Positions 41,158-50,938 are shown, numbered from the stretch's first letter. The stretch is DNA of 64,000 nucleotides from Rouxiella sp. S1S-2 (GCF_009208105.1 NZ_WFKL01000001.1:1674001-1738000); one strand, 5' to 3'. The notes: generated by a model not told the origin, from the letters alone. Program-made: numbers and translations.

Positions 41158-41703
41158 ATGAAAAAGTCTCTACTGGCCTGTTCGGCCGCTGCGCTTATGA
41201 TGGCCACCGTTTCTGCCCACGCAATTGGCGTGAATGCAGAAATCGGCCAACACTACACTAATCTGGGCTTTGGCCTGGGTACTACGACCTCAGGTCTGGC
41301 ATTGACCGGCAACTGGGCCCACAGCGACAACGACGGCGACGTTGCAGGTCTTGGTCTGGGTTACAACATCGGACTCGGCCCATTTATGGCAACCGTAGGC
41401 GCCAAGGCACTCTACACCAGCCCTAAAAACGGCAGCGACGGCTATGCGGTTCCTGTGGGCGGTGGTTTGCAGTTGCCACTCGGCCGCTACGTGAGCCTGT
41501 ACGGTGAGGGTTATTACGCGCCAGATTCACTTTCCAGCGGCATCAATAACTATAAAGAAGCTAACGGCGGCATCCGCTTCACACCTATCAGCCTGGTTAG
41601 CGTTGATGTAGGCTATCGTTATCAGGCACTTGAGGGCAAAGACGGTCATCGCGACAATGTTATCGCAGACGGTGCTTATATCGGTGGGGCGGTTAATTTT
41701 TAA
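41158..41703 (+). CDS. yfaZ: YfaZ family outer-membrane protein
   Basis: A 181-residue predicted beta-barrel. A signal peptide (residues 1–22, ending AHA) is followed by alternating polar and hydrophobic strands rich in Gly and Tyr, and the protein ends in Phe as outer-membrane barrels do (AYIGGAVNF). It matches the YfaZ family, small porin-like proteins of unknown function. The gene has a poorly marked ribosome site (AGGATAAAT). yfaY follows 31 nt later, so the two may be cotranscribed. Confidence 0.88.
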   Translation: MKKSLLACSAAALMMATVSAHAIGVNAEIGQHYTNLGFGLGTTTSGLALTGNWAHSDNDGDVAGLGLGYNIGLGPFMATVGAKALYTSPKNGSDGYAVPVGGGLQLPLGRYVSLYGEGYYAPDSLSSGINNYKEANGGIRFTPISLVSVDVGYRYQALEGKDGHRDNVIADGAYIGGAVNF

Positions 41704-41734
41704 AGCAAAAACTACGTAACGGAAGGAGAGGACA

Positions 41735-42931
41735 ATGCTTAGGGTTGAGATGCTTAGCACCGGCGAAGAAGTTTTGCACGGGCAGATAGTCGATTCAAAC
41801 GCGGCGTGGCTTGCGAGCTACCTGTTTGAACAGGGCTTGCCCATGACGAGCCGTGAAACCGTCGGCGACAGCCTCGATGCGCTGGTTGCTGTTCTGCTTG
41901 AACGCAGCCACATCGCTGACGTATTGATTGTTAACGGCGGTCTTGGGCCAACCAGTGATGATCTCAGTTCTCTGGCGGCGGCAACGGCCTGCGGCGTCGA
42001 GTTGATTGAGGATGCCGATTGGATTGCGACTATGGAAGCCTTTTTCTCTCAGCGCGGCAGACCGATGGCTGCATCCAACCGCAAGCAGGCGCAAATTCCT
42101 GCTAACGCAGACGTCCTTGATAACCCGGTTGGCACCGCCTGCGGCTTTACCTTAAAGCTCAATCGCTGCCAGATGTTCTTTACGCCGGGTGTTCCTTCCG
42201 AATTTAAAGTCATGGTCGAACAGCAGATTGTACCGCGTCTGCATCGCGACCATCCGGCCCTTGAAGCGCCACTGTGCCTGCGTTTAACCACCTTCGGACG
42301 CGGAGAAAGTGATTTAGCAAGTGAGCTCGACGTGCTGAAGCTGCCAGAAGGTGTGGCGATTGGTTATCGTTCTTCTTCGCCAATTATCGAGCTCAAGCTT
42401 ACTGGCCCTCGCAGCCAGGAAGCAGCGATGCGGCAGATTTGGGAACGCGTACGTGAAGTTGCGGGCGAAAGTACTATTTTTGAAGGCTGGGGTGGCCTGC
42501 CAGCGCGCCTTGCTGAAAGGCTGCTCGAGCAGAATTTACGCCTGGCGATCAGTGAAAGCTTTACCGGCGGGCTGCTTAACTGGCGGATGCAGAATGCGGA
42601 TGTACCGCTGGCGGGTGGCGAGCTATTGCCGACCGGCACGGCCGATGAATCGCTTTCTGCCGTGTTGGCTCGCGCACAAACCCTGGCCGAGAGCAGCGGC
42701 ACGCAGCTGGCGTTAGCAGTAGGCGGGGTGTGGGAAAACCGCTTAAGCCTGGCGTTGCATACCCCCGCGGGCACCCGCGGCATGACCATTGAGTACACCG
42801 CAGGCCGTCACGGTCACGAGCTGCGTCAAGAGACGATAGCGATGGTGGCTATGGATATGCTGCGCCGTTATCTGAATGAGTGGCCGGTTGTCGCGGATTA
42901 TCCGTGGCTGACGGTGCTGGAAAAAATCTAG
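41735..42931 (+). CDS. yfaY: YfaY, CinA-like protein (molybdopterin-binding fold)
   Basis: A 398-residue CinA-family protein. The N-terminal MoCF-like domain has EMLSTGEEVLHGQIVDSNAAWLA and VNGGLGPTSDDLSS, which in full CinA bind a nucleotide pyrophosphate substrate. The C-terminal PncC-like domain (from about residue 250) has ISESFTGGLL where active NMN deamidases have the ESCTGG motif: the Cys is replaced by Phe. As in E. coli YfaY, deamidase activity is therefore doubtful. GGAGAGG precedes the ATG. It is convergent with yfaE. Confidence 0.9.
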   Translation: MLRVEMLSTGEEVLHGQIVDSNAAWLASYLFEQGLPMTSRETVGDSLDALVAVLLERSHIADVLIVNGGLGPTSDDLSSLAAATACGVELIEDADWIATMEAFFSQRGRPMAASNRKQAQIPANADVLDNPVGTACGFTLKLNRCQMFFTPGVPSEFKVMVEQQIVPRLHRDHPALEAPLCLRLTTFGRGESDLASELDVLKLPEGVAIGYRSSSPIIELKLTGPRSQEAAMRQIWERVREVAGESTIFEGWGGLPARLAERLLEQNLRLAISESFTGGLLNWRMQNADVPLAGGELLPTGTADESLSAVLARAQTLAESSGTQLALAVGGVWENRLSLALHTPAGTRGMTIEYTAGRHGHELRQETIAMVAMDMLRRYLNEWPVVADYPWLTVLEKI

Positions 42932-42947
42932 CAATCAGTATGTTGTG

Positions 42948-42985
42948 CCCCCATCCCAACGTCCCCTTTTGGGGTGGGATGGGGG
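42948..42985. terminator. GC-rich hairpin between convergent yfaY and yfaE
   Basis: CCCCCATCCCA (42948–42958) pairs with TGGGATGGGGG (42975–42985), with an inner CCCC/GGGG stem around TTTT and a 4-nt bulge. No U tract follows on either side, so it is probably a 3'-end stabilising or Rho-assisted element. Confidence 0.55.
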
Positions 42986-43035
42986 AAATGGCGTCTCAAT
43001 GAGGGAGAAAACAACAGAAGATAGAGGTGAGATTT

Positions 43036-43296
43036 TTAAAACGCCAGCTCAACGTCCCCGATCGGCAGGCAGCAGCACGGCAAAATATCACCGTCCTGAA
43101 TAAATGCCAGCGGCTTGGCACTGTACGCCACTTCACCTTTCAATAAACGCATTCTGCACGAGCCGCAGTAGCCTTCGCGGCACTGGTATTCAACCACGAC
43201 CTTATGATATTCAAAGACTTCCAGAAGGTTGTTGTGCTCGCCTTCGCAGACGAGCGTTGTGCCGGAATCCTGCAGCGTAATAATCGGCTGACTCAT
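43036..43296 (-). CDS. yfaE: YfaE, [2Fe-2S] ferredoxin for NrdB cofactor maintenance
   Basis: An 86-residue plant-type ferredoxin. Cluster ligands are Cys39, Cys44, Cys47 and one of Cys74–Cys76 (QCREGYCGSC, then LPCCC). In E. coli YfaE reduces the diferric centre of NrdB so that the tyrosyl radical can be rebuilt. It starts 3 nt after the nrdB stop, so nrdA–nrdB–yfaE is one operon. Confidence 0.95.
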   Translation of the reverse strand: MSQPIITLQDSGTTLVCEGEHNNLLEVFEYHKVVVEYQCREGYCGSCRMRLLKGEVAYSAKPLAFIQDGDILPCCCLPIGDVELAF

Positions 43297-43299
43297 TAA

Positions 43300-44430
43300 T
43301 TAGAACTCGAAATCGCTCAGGTCATCGGCATTCATTTCTGAATCGATCTGACCCACCAGATAAGAGCTGACTTCTACTTCCTGAGGCGCAACCTGCACAT
43401 TGTCAGACACTAACCAAGCGTTAATCCAAGGGATCGGGTTAGTGCGCGTCTTGAACGGTGCCGTTAATCCCACCGCTTGCATACGAATATTGGTAATGTA
43501 TTCAATGTACTGGCAAAGAATATCTTTGTTAAGACCAATCATCGAGCCGTCGCGGAACAGGTATTCTGCCCAGTCTTTCTCTTGCTCGGCGGCCAGCACG
43601 AACAGGTCATAGCACTCTTTCTCGCACTCTTTGGCGATTTCGGCCATTTCCGGATCATCAACGCCGCTGCGCAGCAGGTTCAGCGCGTGCTGAGTGCCGG
43701 TCAGGTGCAGAGCCTCGTCACGGGCGATCATCTTGATGATTTTTGCGTTACCCTCCATCAGCTCGCGCTCGGCGAAGGCAAACGAACAGGCAAAGCTGAC
43801 GTAGAAGCGCACTGCTTCGAGCGCATTCACGCTCATCAGGCAGATGTAGAGCTTTTTCTTCAGCTCGTGCAGGTCTACCACGACGGTTTTACCGTTAACC
43901 TGATGCGTGCCAACACCCAAAAGGTGATAATAGCTGGTCATCTCAATCAGCGAATCGTAATAGCCGGAGATGTCTTTCGCGCGCTTTAGGATCTCTTCGT
44001 TGGTGACGATATCGTCAAATACCAGACCCGGATCGTTCACGATATTACGGATAATGTGCGTGTAAGAACGTGAGTGAATGGTTTCTGAAAACGCCCAGGT
44101 TTCAACCCAAGTTTCCAATTCTGGAATAGAGATAAGCGGCAGCAGGGCGACGTTAGGGCTACGACCCTGAATCGAATCCAGCAGCGTCTGATATTTCAGG
44201 TTGCTGAGGAAGATGTGTTTTTCATGGTCAGGCAGACCCTGAAAATCGATACGATCGCGCGCAACGTCAATCTCTTCCGGACGCCAGAAGAAAGACAACT
44301 GTTTTTCAATCAGCTTTTCGAAAATTTCGTATTTCTGCTGGTCGAAGCGCGCAACGTTCACCGACTGGCCAAAGAACATAGGCTCTAGCAGTTGATTGTT
44401 TTTATTTTGGGAAAAAGTGGTGTAAGCCAT
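43300..44430 (-). CDS. nrdB: NrdB, class Ia ribonucleotide reductase radical subunit (R2)
   Basis: Carries the diiron–tyrosyl radical used by NrdA to reduce ribonucleotides. The 376-residue protein has iron ligands Asp85, Glu116 and His119 and radical Tyr123 (counted with the initiator Met; [11 protein letters not shown]), as in E. coli. The C-terminal tail [20 protein letters not shown] contacts NrdA. AGAGGATG precedes the ATG. A terminator-like hairpin lies in the 54-nt gap to nrdA. Confidence 0.97.
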   Translation of the reverse strand: MAYTTFSQNKNNQLLEPMFFGQSVNVARFDQQKYEIFEKLIEKQLSFFWRPEEIDVARDRIDFQGLPDHEKHIFLSNLKYQTLLDSIQGRSPNVALLPLISIPELETWVETWAFSETIHSRSYTHIIRNIVNDPGLVFDDIVTNEEILKRAKDISGYYDSLIEMTSYYHLLGVGTHQVNGKTVVVDLHELKKKLYICLMSVNALEAVRFYVSFACSFAFAERELMEGNAKIIKMIARDEALHLTGTQHALNLLRSGVDDPEMAEIAKECEKECYDLFVLAAEQEKDWAEYLFRDGSMIGLNKDILCQYIEYITNIRMQAVGLTAPFKTRTNPIPWINAWLVSDNVQVAPQEVEVSSYLVGQIDSEMNADDLSDFEF

Positions 44431-44441
44431 AACATCCTCTG

Positions 44442-44471
44442 AAAAAATCGCCCCTAATCAGGGGCGGTTTT
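44442..44471 (-). terminator. Terminator-like hairpin between nrdA and nrdB
   Basis: On the minus strand, CGCCCCT and AGGGGCG (44449–44455 and 44460–44466) form a stem around GATT, with A·U extension and a run of six T after it. It lies within the operon, so it probably sets the nrdA:nrdB ratio by partial termination or mRNA protection. Confidence 0.65.
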
Positions 44472-44484
44472 TGAATTTGAGCCA

Positions 44485-46764
44485 TTAAATCTTGCAGGCA
44501 CCGCTTTCGCAGTCATCAACGTCAGCCTTCATATCTTCCTGAACATCATCCGCACCGTCACGGGTGTTCTGGTAGTACAGCGTTTTCACGCCATATTTGT
44601 AGGCGGTCAGCAGGTCTTTGAGCAACTGCTTCATTGGCACTTTGCTGTTGGCGAAGCGGGATGGATCGTAGTTGGTGTTCGACGAAATCGCCTGGTCGAT
44701 AAATTTTTGCATCAGGCCGACGAGGTGCAGGTAACCGTCGTTATTCGGCATGTCCCACAGCAGCTCGTACTGGTCTTTCAGACGCTCGTACTCAGGCACT
44801 ACTTGACGCAGAATGCCGTCTTTTGATGCCTTGATGCTGACGTGGCCGCGTGGAGGTTCAATACCGTTGGTGGCGTTTGAAATCTGTGAAGACGTTTCAG
44901 ACGGCATCAGCGCAGACAGCGTCGAGTTACGCAGACCATGTTCGACAATGCTGGCACGCAGCGCTTCCCAATCGTAGTGCAGCGGCTCGTCGCATAACGC
45001 ATCGAGATCCTTTTTATAGGTGTCGATAGGCAGAATGCCCTGCGAATAGGTCGTCTCGTTGAACCACGGGCAGGCACCTTGCTCGCGCGCCAGCTCGTTG
45101 GAGGCTTTCAACAGGTAATATTGAATAGCTTCAAACGCGCGGTGAGTCAGGCCATTGGCGCTGCCGTCGCTGTAGCGAACGCCATGTTTCGCCAGATAAT
45201 AAGCATAGTTTATTACGCCGATACCCAGCGTACGACGACCCATTGCACCGCGTTTAGCCGCCAGAATTGGATAATCCTGATAGTCGAGCAGGGCGTCAAG
45301 TGCACGTACGGCAAGCGTGGCCAGTTCTTCCAAATCGTCGAGGCTGTCGATAGCGCCAAGGTTGAAGGCTGACAGCGTACACAGCGCAATTTCACCCTCT
45401 TCGTCGTTAACGTCGTTTAACGGCTTGGTAGGTAACGCAATTTCCAGACACAGGTTGGACTGGCGAACCGGTGCAATCGCCGGATCAAACGGGCTGTGCG
45501 TGTTGCAGTGGTCAACGTGCTGAATGTAAATACGGCCGGTAGAGGCGCGCTCCTGCATCATCAGGGAGAACAGTTCAACCGCTTTCACTTTCTGCTTGCG
45601 GATGCTGTCGTCCTGCTCGTACTGAACATACAGGCGCTCAAACTCATCCTGATCGGCAAAGAAGGCATCGTAGAGTCCAGGCACGTCAGACGGGCTAAAC
45701 AGCGTGATGTCGCCGCCTTTGACCAGACGCTGGTACATCAGTTTGTTGATCTGCACGCCGTAGTCCATATGACGTACGCGGTTGCCTTCAACGCCGCGGT
45801 TGTTTTTCAGTACCAGCAGACTTTCAACTTCCAAATGCCACATTGGGTAGAACAGGGTTGCAGCACCGCCGCGAACGCCGCCCTGAGAGCAGGATTTAAC
45901 CGCCGTCTGGAAGTGTTTGTAGAAAGGAATGCAGCCGGTATGGAACGCTTCACCGCCGCGAATTGGGCTACCCAATGCACGAATACGGCCGGCGTTGATG
46001 CCAATACCGGCACGCTGTGAAACGTATTTCACGATGGCGCTGGAGGTGGCGTTAATGGAGTCCAGGCTATCGCCGCATTCGATCAGTACACAGGAGCTGA
46101 ACTGACGGGTTGGGGTGCGCACGCCGGACATGATTGGCGTAGGCAGCGAGATTTTAAAGGTTGATACGGCGTCGTAGAAGCGCTTGATGTAGTTAAGGCG
46201 CGTTTCACGCGGGTAGCCGGAGAACAGGCAGGCAGCAACCAGAATATACAGGAACTGGGCGCTTTCATAAATTTGGCCGCTTACACGGTTCTGCACCAGA
46301 TACTTGCCTTCGAGTTGCTTGACCGCAGCGTAAGAGAAGTTCATGTCACGCCAGTGATCGATATAACTGTTCATCTGCTCGAACTCTTCACGCGTGTAGT
46401 CTTCCAGCAGATGTTTGTCGTATTTGCCCATCTCGACCATTTTGCTGACCTGAGTAAACAGGTGCGGCGGCTCGAACTGGTCGTACGCTTTTTTACGCAG
46501 ATGGAAAATAGCCAGGCGCGCGGCCAGGTATTGGTAGTCCGGTGCATCTTTGGAGATAAGGTCTGCGGCAGCCTTGATGATAGTCTCGTGGATGTCAGCC
46601 GTTTTAATCCCGTCGTAAAACTGAATGTGGGAACGCAATTCTACTTGAGAAACTGATACGTTTTGGAGACCTTCCGCCGCCCAGTCGATGACTCGGTGGA
46701 TTTTATCAAGATCAATGCGTTCTTTACGACCGTCACGTTTAGTAACAAGTAGACTCTGATTCAT
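44485..46764 (-). CDS. nrdA: NrdA, class Ia ribonucleotide reductase catalytic subunit (R1)
   Basis: Reduces NDPs to dNDPs. The 759-residue protein (E. coli 761) has an N-terminal ATP-cone (LLVTKRDGRKERIDLDKIHR) that senses ATP/dATP, the active-site cysteine region QFSSCVLIECGDSLDS near residue 225, and NLCLEIALPTKPL with the radical-site cysteine near 439. The mobile C-terminal pair is in DDCESGACKI. First gene of nrdA–nrdB–yfaE, with NrdR boxes and a DnaA box in its promoter region. Confidence 0.97.
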   Translation of the reverse strand: MNQSLLVTKRDGRKERIDLDKIHRVIDWAAEGLQNVSVSQVELRSHIQFYDGIKTADIHETIIKAAADLISKDAPDYQYLAARLAIFHLRKKAYDQFEPPHLFTQVSKMVEMGKYDKHLLEDYTREEFEQMNSYIDHWRDMNFSYAAVKQLEGKYLVQNRVSGQIYESAQFLYILVAACLFSGYPRETRLNYIKRFYDAVSTFKISLPTPIMSGVRTPTRQFSSCVLIECGDSLDSINATSSAIVKYVSQRAGIGINAGRIRALGSPIRGGEAFHTGCIPFYKHFQTAVKSCSQGGVRGGAATLFYPMWHLEVESLLVLKNNRGVEGNRVRHMDYGVQINKLMYQRLVKGGDITLFSPSDVPGLYDAFFADQDEFERLYVQYEQDDSIRKQKVKAVELFSLMMQERASTGRIYIQHVDHCNTHSPFDPAIAPVRQSNLCLEIALPTKPLNDVNDEEGEIALCTLSAFNLGAIDSLDDLEELATLAVRALDALLDYQDYPILAAKRGAMGRRTLGIGVINYAYYLAKHGVRYSDGSANGLTHRAFEAIQYYLLKASNELAREQGACPWFNETTYSQGILPIDTYKKDLDALCDEPLHYDWEALRASIVEHGLRNSTLSALMPSETSSQISNATNGIEPPRGHVSIKASKDGILRQVVPEYERLKDQYELLWDMPNNDGYLHLVGLMQKFIDQAISSNTNYDPSRFANSKVPMKQLLKDLLTAYKYGVKTLYYQNTRDGADDVQEDMKADVDDCESGACKI

Positions 46765-46870
46765 TCGGGATTATACCTTTAAGGTTTATAAAGTTACTGA
46801 CGACAACGTGCAAAAGGCTTCGCCGAGCTAAGACGCCCAGACCAAACCTAGTGTGCTGCTCAGGATATAA

Positions 46871-46886
46871 ACACTACATATTGTGG
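46871..46886. promoter_or_regulatory. NrdR box 1
   Basis: ACACTACATATTGTGG matches the NrdR consensus acaCwAtATaTwGtgt at 14 of 16 positions. NrdR represses ribonucleotide reductase operons in response to (d)ATP. Confidence 0.78.
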
Positions 46887-46902
46887 ATTTGATATTTAAT
46901 GA

Positions 46903-46918
46903 CGACAAGATAGTGTTC
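46903..46918. promoter_or_regulatory. NrdR box 2
   Basis: A weaker copy (about 10 of 16 matches, including the C·A·AT·G core) begins 32 bp from box 1. Separation of about three helical turns is the standard arrangement of paired NrdR boxes. It overlaps the likely −35 of nrdA. Confidence 0.6.
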
Positions 46919-46955
46919 AACCCATACTTTTGCAAGGGATGAAACCGGCCTGTTT

Positions 46956-46964
46956 TGTGGATAA
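46956..46964 (-). promoter_or_regulatory. DnaA box upstream of the nrdA promoter
   Basis: Perfect DnaA box TTATCCACA on the minus strand, about 36 bp upstream of the probable −35. DnaA control of nrdAB via upstream boxes is known in E. coli. A partial copy, TGTGGATTT, lies at 46883–46891 overlapping NrdR box 1. Confidence 0.75.
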
Positions 46965-47191
46965 GTTGGGGAGAAAATCTGTGGTCGCGTCCGCAGTGCC
47001 CAGCGCAGAAGGCCTTAAAGAACTGTCAATATCTGTAATACGATTTTCTTATATTTTTCGAAAACTTGATCGACTGCCGGTTTATTAAACGTTAGAAAAA
47101 AACGCTATATTGCAGAAGAAAACTATTCTAAAAAATCATGTTAAACAGTGATAGCACTCAACGCGCTAAAAACTAAGCTTTTATCTTAAAT

Positions 47192-47235
47192 CCTGGCCGG
47201 CTAAATTCGGTTAAGCCCGTATTTAGCCGGCCAGG
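47192..47235 (-). terminator. 15-bp inverted repeat after ubiG, probable terminator
   Basis: CCTGGCCGGCTAAAT (47192–47206) pairs perfectly with its partner at 47221–47235 around a 14-nt loop. It begins 26 nt beyond the ubiG stop on the minus strand. The 3' side there is TTTAAGAT, a weak U tract. Confidence 0.65.
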
Positions 47236-47260
47236 AGGGCGCAGAGGGGTTGACTAATGC

Positions 47261-48028
47261 TTAACTTTCAGCAGATTCCTGCGATTGGGTGTGCAGCATG
47301 TAGTTAACGTCAACGTTCGGGCCGAGCTTGAAACTGTCGCTCAGCGGATTGTAGTGCAAACCAATAATGTGACGCTCAAACAGCGGCGTGCGGTCTATCC
47401 ACGAAAGCAGCTCGGAAGGCTTGATAAACTTTTTGATATCGTGGGTACCTTTAGGCACCATCTTGAGCACGTACTCGGCGCCGAATACTGCCATCAGCCA
47501 GGCTTTATTGTTGCGGTTAATGGTTGAGAAAAACACGTGACCGCCGGGCTTAACCAGACGCGCACAGGCGGCAACGACGGAAGCTGGATCAGGAACGTGT
47601 TCGAGCATTTCCATGCAGGTGACGACGTCATAGCGCTGTGGATGAGCCTCGGCGTGCGCTTCCACGGTTTCCTGCACGTATTTTACCTTCACACCGCTTT
47701 CCAGCGCGTGAAGACGGGCGACCTCAAGCGGCTCTGCCCCCATGTCCAAACCGGTCACAGTAGCACCGGCTACAGCCATGCTTTCGCTCAGAATACCGCC
47801 GCCGCAGCCGACGTCGAGCACGTTTTTCTCGAACAGCCCGTTCGAACGCTCGAGAATATAGTTCAGACGCAGCGGATTGATACGGTGCAGCGGTTTAAAC
47901 TCGCCTTCCAAATCCCACCAGCGTGAGGCTACGGCCTCAAATTTGGCGATTTCAGACTGATCCACGTTCTGGGTTGCCCCATTTTTCGGGATGATATTTT
48001 GTTGATGACCGTTCGATGTGGTTGTCAT
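47261..48028 (-). CDS. ubiG: UbiG, ubiquinone biosynthesis O-methyltransferase
   Basis: SAM-dependent enzyme doing both O-methylations of ubiquinone synthesis. The 255-residue protein has SAM motif [11 protein letters not shown] at 71–80 and [11 protein letters not shown] downstream. The membrane-binding region [27 protein letters not shown] contains the insertion typical of UbiG. It is about 15 residues longer than E. coli (240 aa) at a polar N-terminus. AAGGAG precedes the ATG with a rather long spacer (12 nt). Divergent from gyrA, as in E. coli. Confidence 0.95.
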   Translation of the reverse strand: MTTTSNGHQQNIIPKNGATQNVDQSEIAKFEAVASRWWDLEGEFKPLHRINPLRLNYILERSNGLFEKNVLDVGCGGGILSESMAVAGATVTGLDMGAEPLEVARLHALESGVKVKYVQETVEAHAEAHPQRYDVVTCMEMLEHVPDPASVVAACARLVKPGGHVFFSTINRNNKAWLMAVFGAEYVLKMVPKGTHDIKKFIKPSELLSWIDRTPLFERHIIGLHYNPLSDSFKLGPNVDVNYMLHTQSQESAES

Positions 48029-48220
48029 TGGGCTGATAAACTCCTTATGCCTGGTAAAACGGATTATACATATTCCAGTGACCGAGAGTCAGCGCTTTGT
48101 CTTTCGTCTGTTATTTGTACAAAAGACGTCTGCCAATTGTTCAACTTGTGCAATGGATTGAAAGACGCGGAATAATAGTGAGCATAAGGGTGCGGTTGTT
48201 TCCCACGAATCACAGCTTTG

Positions 48221-48229
48221 TGGTATAAT
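48221..48229 (+). promoter_or_regulatory. gyrA promoter with extended −10
   Basis: TGGTATAAT joins a TGn element to a perfect TATAAT box, 61 nt before the gyrA ATG. No good −35 is seen at 17 bp, which fits an extended −10 promoter. gyr promoters in E. coli are switched on by DNA relaxation. Confidence 0.7.
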
Positions 48230-48289
48230 TTTACACCTTTGCCTATCTAGGCAGCGGCCATGAATAATCAGTAGAGGGATAGCAGCTCC

Positions 48290-50938
48290 ATGAGCGACCT
48301 TGCCAGAGAAATCACACCGATAAACATCGAAGAAGAGCTTAAAAACTCTTATTTGGATTATGCGATGTCCGTTATCGTCGGACGTGCGCTGCCAGATGTG
48401 CGCGATGGTTTAAAACCGGTGCACCGCCGCGTACTTTACGCAATGAACGTTCTGGGTAATGACTGGAACAAAGCCTATAAGAAATCGGCCCGTGTGGTCG
48501 GTGACGTTATCGGTAAATATCACCCGCATGGCGACACTGCGGTATATGACACCATCGTTCGTATGGCTCAACCCTTCTCCCTCCGCTATATGTTGGTGGA
48601 CGGGCAGGGTAACTTCGGTTCGGTAGACGGCGACTCCGCTGCTGCCATGCGTTATACCGAAATACGCATGTCAAAAATTGCCCACGAACTGTTGGCAGAC
48701 CTTGAAAAAGAGACCGTTGATTTTGTGCCGAACTACGATGGCACAGAGCAGATCCCTGCCGTTATGCCGACCCGTATTCCCAACCTGTTGGTCAACGGTT
48801 CTTCCGGTATCGCGGTGGGTATGGCCACTAACATTCCGCCGCATAACCTGACTGAGGTTATCAACGGCTGTCTGGCCTATATTGAAGACGAAAACATCAG
48901 CATTGAAGGGCTGATGGAACACATTCCAGGTCCTGACTTCCCAACGGCTGCCATTATCAATGGTCGTCGCGGTATTGAAGAGGCTTATCGTACCGGTCGC
49001 GGCAAAATCTACATTCGCGCACGTGCTGAAGTAGAGGCTGATGCCAAAACCGGCCGCGAAACCATTATTGTTCACGAAATTCCTTATCAGGTGAACAAAG
49101 CGCGTTTGATCGAAAAGATTGCTGAGCTGGTTAAAGAGAAGCGTCTCGAAGGCATCAGTGCGCTGCGCGACGAGTCTGATAAAGACGGTATGCGTATCGT
49201 TATCGAAATCAAACGCGACGCGGTTGGCGAAGTGGTGTTGAATAACCTTTATTCACTCACTCAGCTGCAGACTTCTTTCGGCATCAACATGGTTGCTCTG
49301 CATCAGGGTCAGCCAAAGATTCTGGGCCTGAAAGAGATCCTGTCCGCGTTTGTGCGCCATCGCCGTGAGGTGGTGACGCGTCGTACTATTTTCGAACTGC
49401 GTAAAGCGCGCGACCGTGCACACATTCTCGAAGCGTTGGCGATTGCTCTGGCAAACATCGACCCTATCATCGAGCTTATTCGTGCTGCACCCACGCCTGC
49501 CGAAGCGAAAGCGGGTCTGATCGCCCGTTCCTGGGATCTGGGCAACGTTTCCGCCATGCTGGCCGCTGCCGGTGATGACGCCGCGCGTCCTGAATGGCTC
49601 GAGAAGCAGTTCGGTATTCACGACAGCAAATACTTCCTGACCGAACAACAGGCACAGGCGATTCTGGATCTGCGCTTGCAGAAACTGACCGGGCTTGAGC
49701 ATGAAAAACTGCTCGACGAATATAAAGAGCTGCTGACGCAAATTGCCGAGCTTATCTTTATCCTCGAAAACCCGGACCGTCTGATGGAAGTTATTCGTGA
49801 AGAGCTTGAAGCGATTCGCGATCAGTACAACGACAAACGTCGCACCGAGATCACGGCCAACACCTCCGACATCAACATCGAAGACCTGATTAATCAGGAA
49901 GACGTGGTTGTTACGCTTTCGCATCAGGGCTACGTCAAGTACCAGCCTCTGACCGATTACGAAGCGCAGCGTCGCGGTGGTAAAGGCAAGTCTGCGGCAC
50001 GTATTAAAGAAGAAGACTTTATTGACCGCCTGTTGGTTGCCAACACGCACGACACCATTCTGATGTTCTCCAGCCGTGGACGTCTGTATTGGATGAAGGT
50101 CTACCAACTGCCGGAAGCGAGTCGTGGTGCCCGTGGGCGTCCGATTATCAACCTGCTGCCGCTTGAGCCTAACGAACGTATCACCGCGATTCTTCCGGTG
50201 CGTGAATACGAAGAAGGGCGCCACGTATTTATGGCAACCGCAAGCGGTACGGTCAAGAAGACCGCACTGACCGATTTCAGCCGCCCACGCAGCGCGGGTA
50301 TCATCGCTATCAACCTCAATGAGGGTGACGAGCTGATTGGTGTCGACCTGACCGACGGTAAAGATGAAGTCATGCTGTTCTCCGCCGCCGGTAAAGTTGT
50401 GCGCTTCTCTGAAGAGGCCGTGCGCTCGATGGGCCGAACGGCGACCGGTGTTCGCGGTATCCGTCTGGGCGAAAGCGACAGCGTAGTGTCGTTGATTATT
50501 CCTCGCGGAGACGGCTGTATTCTTACCGTTACCGAGAACGGCTTCGGTAAACGTACCCAGTCGAGCGAATACCCAACGAAATCTCGTGCCACTCAGGGCG
50601 TTATCTCCATTAAGGTAAGTGAACGTAATGGTCCGGTTATCGGCGCAATCCAAGTGGATGACGCTGACCAGATCATGATGATCACCGATGCCGGTACGCT
50701 GGTTCGTACACGTGTTTCTGAAGTCAGTACCGTAGGCCGTAACACCCAGGGTGTCACGCTTATCCGTACTGCCGATGACGAACACGTTGTCGGCCTACAG
50801 CGCGTTGCCGAACCTGTTGAAGATGAAGAGCTGGACGGCGTAGCAACGGTTGAAGGTGAACTGGAAGCCGCGCAGGAAAGTGAAGCACCTGAAGACGTCG
50901 ACGCAGAAGATGACGAACAACCGGCCGAAGACGAATAA
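48290..50938 (+). CDS. gyrA: GyrA, DNA gyrase subunit A
   Basis: Breaks and rejoins DNA in the gyrase A2B2 complex to introduce negative supercoils. The 882-residue protein (E. coli 875) has catalytic Tyr122 ([13 protein letters not shown]) and Arg121. The quinolone region reads [10 protein letters not shown]: Thr at position 83 (Ser in E. coli) and Asp at 87. The GyrA box QRRGGKG lies in [13 protein letters not shown], at the start of the C-terminal DNA-wrapping beta-pinwheel, and the protein ends in a very acidic tail. GAGGG precedes the ATG. A strong terminator follows. Confidence 0.98.
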   Translation: MSDLAREITPINIEEELKNSYLDYAMSVIVGRALPDVRDGLKPVHRRVLYAMNVLGNDWNKAYKKSARVVGDVIGKYHPHGDTAVYDTIVRMAQPFSLRYMLVDGQGNFGSVDGDSAAAMRYTEIRMSKIAHELLADLEKETVDFVPNYDGTEQIPAVMPTRIPNLLVNGSSGIAVGMATNIPPHNLTEVINGCLAYIEDENISIEGLMEHIPGPDFPTAAIINGRRGIEEAYRTGRGKIYIRARAEVEADAKTGRETIIVHEIPYQVNKARLIEKIAELVKEKRLEGISALRDESDKDGMRIVIEIKRDAVGEVVLNNLYSLTQLQTSFGINMVALHQGQPKILGLKEILSAFVRHRREVVTRRTIFELRKARDRAHILEALAIALANIDPIIELIRAAPTPAEAKAGLIARSWDLGNVSAMLAAAGDDAARPEWLEKQFGIHDSKYFLTEQQAQAILDLRLQKLTGLEHEKLLDEYKELLTQIAELIFILENPDRLMEVIREELEAIRDQYNDKRRTEITANTSDINIEDLINQEDVVVTLSHQGYVKYQPLTDYEAQRRGGKGKSAARIKEEDFIDRLLVANTHDTILMFSSRGRLYWMKVYQLPEASRGARGRPIINLLPLEPNERITAILPVREYEEGRHVFMATASGTVKKTALTDFSRPRSAGIIAINLNEGDELIGVDLTDGKDEVMLFSAAGKVVRFSEEAVRSMGRTATGVRGIRLGESDSVVSLIIPRGDGCILTVTENGFGKRTQSSEYPTKSRATQGVISIKVSERNGPVIGAIQVDDADQIMMITDAGTLVRTRVSEVSTVGRNTQGVTLIRTADDEHVVGLQRVAEPVEDEELDGVATVEGELEAAQESEAPEDVDAEDDEQPAEDE

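Larger units (their letters stand above)
46765..47260. promoter_or_regulatory. nrdA promoter region and ubiG 3' region
   Basis: 496 bp without a gene. The nrdA-proximal part holds two NrdR boxes, a possible sigma-70 promoter (minus strand TTGAAC 46915–46920, TAAATA about 16 bp on) and a DnaA box. The ubiG-proximal end has a 15-bp inverted repeat. The middle (about 46980–47190) is AT-rich with nothing I can assign. Confidence 0.6.

Noticed and set aside
49253..50785. 510-codon open frame antisense to gyrA
   Set aside because: It mirrors the codon pattern of gyrA, has no ribosome site or known family features, and long antisense frames are common opposite GC-rich third-position genes.
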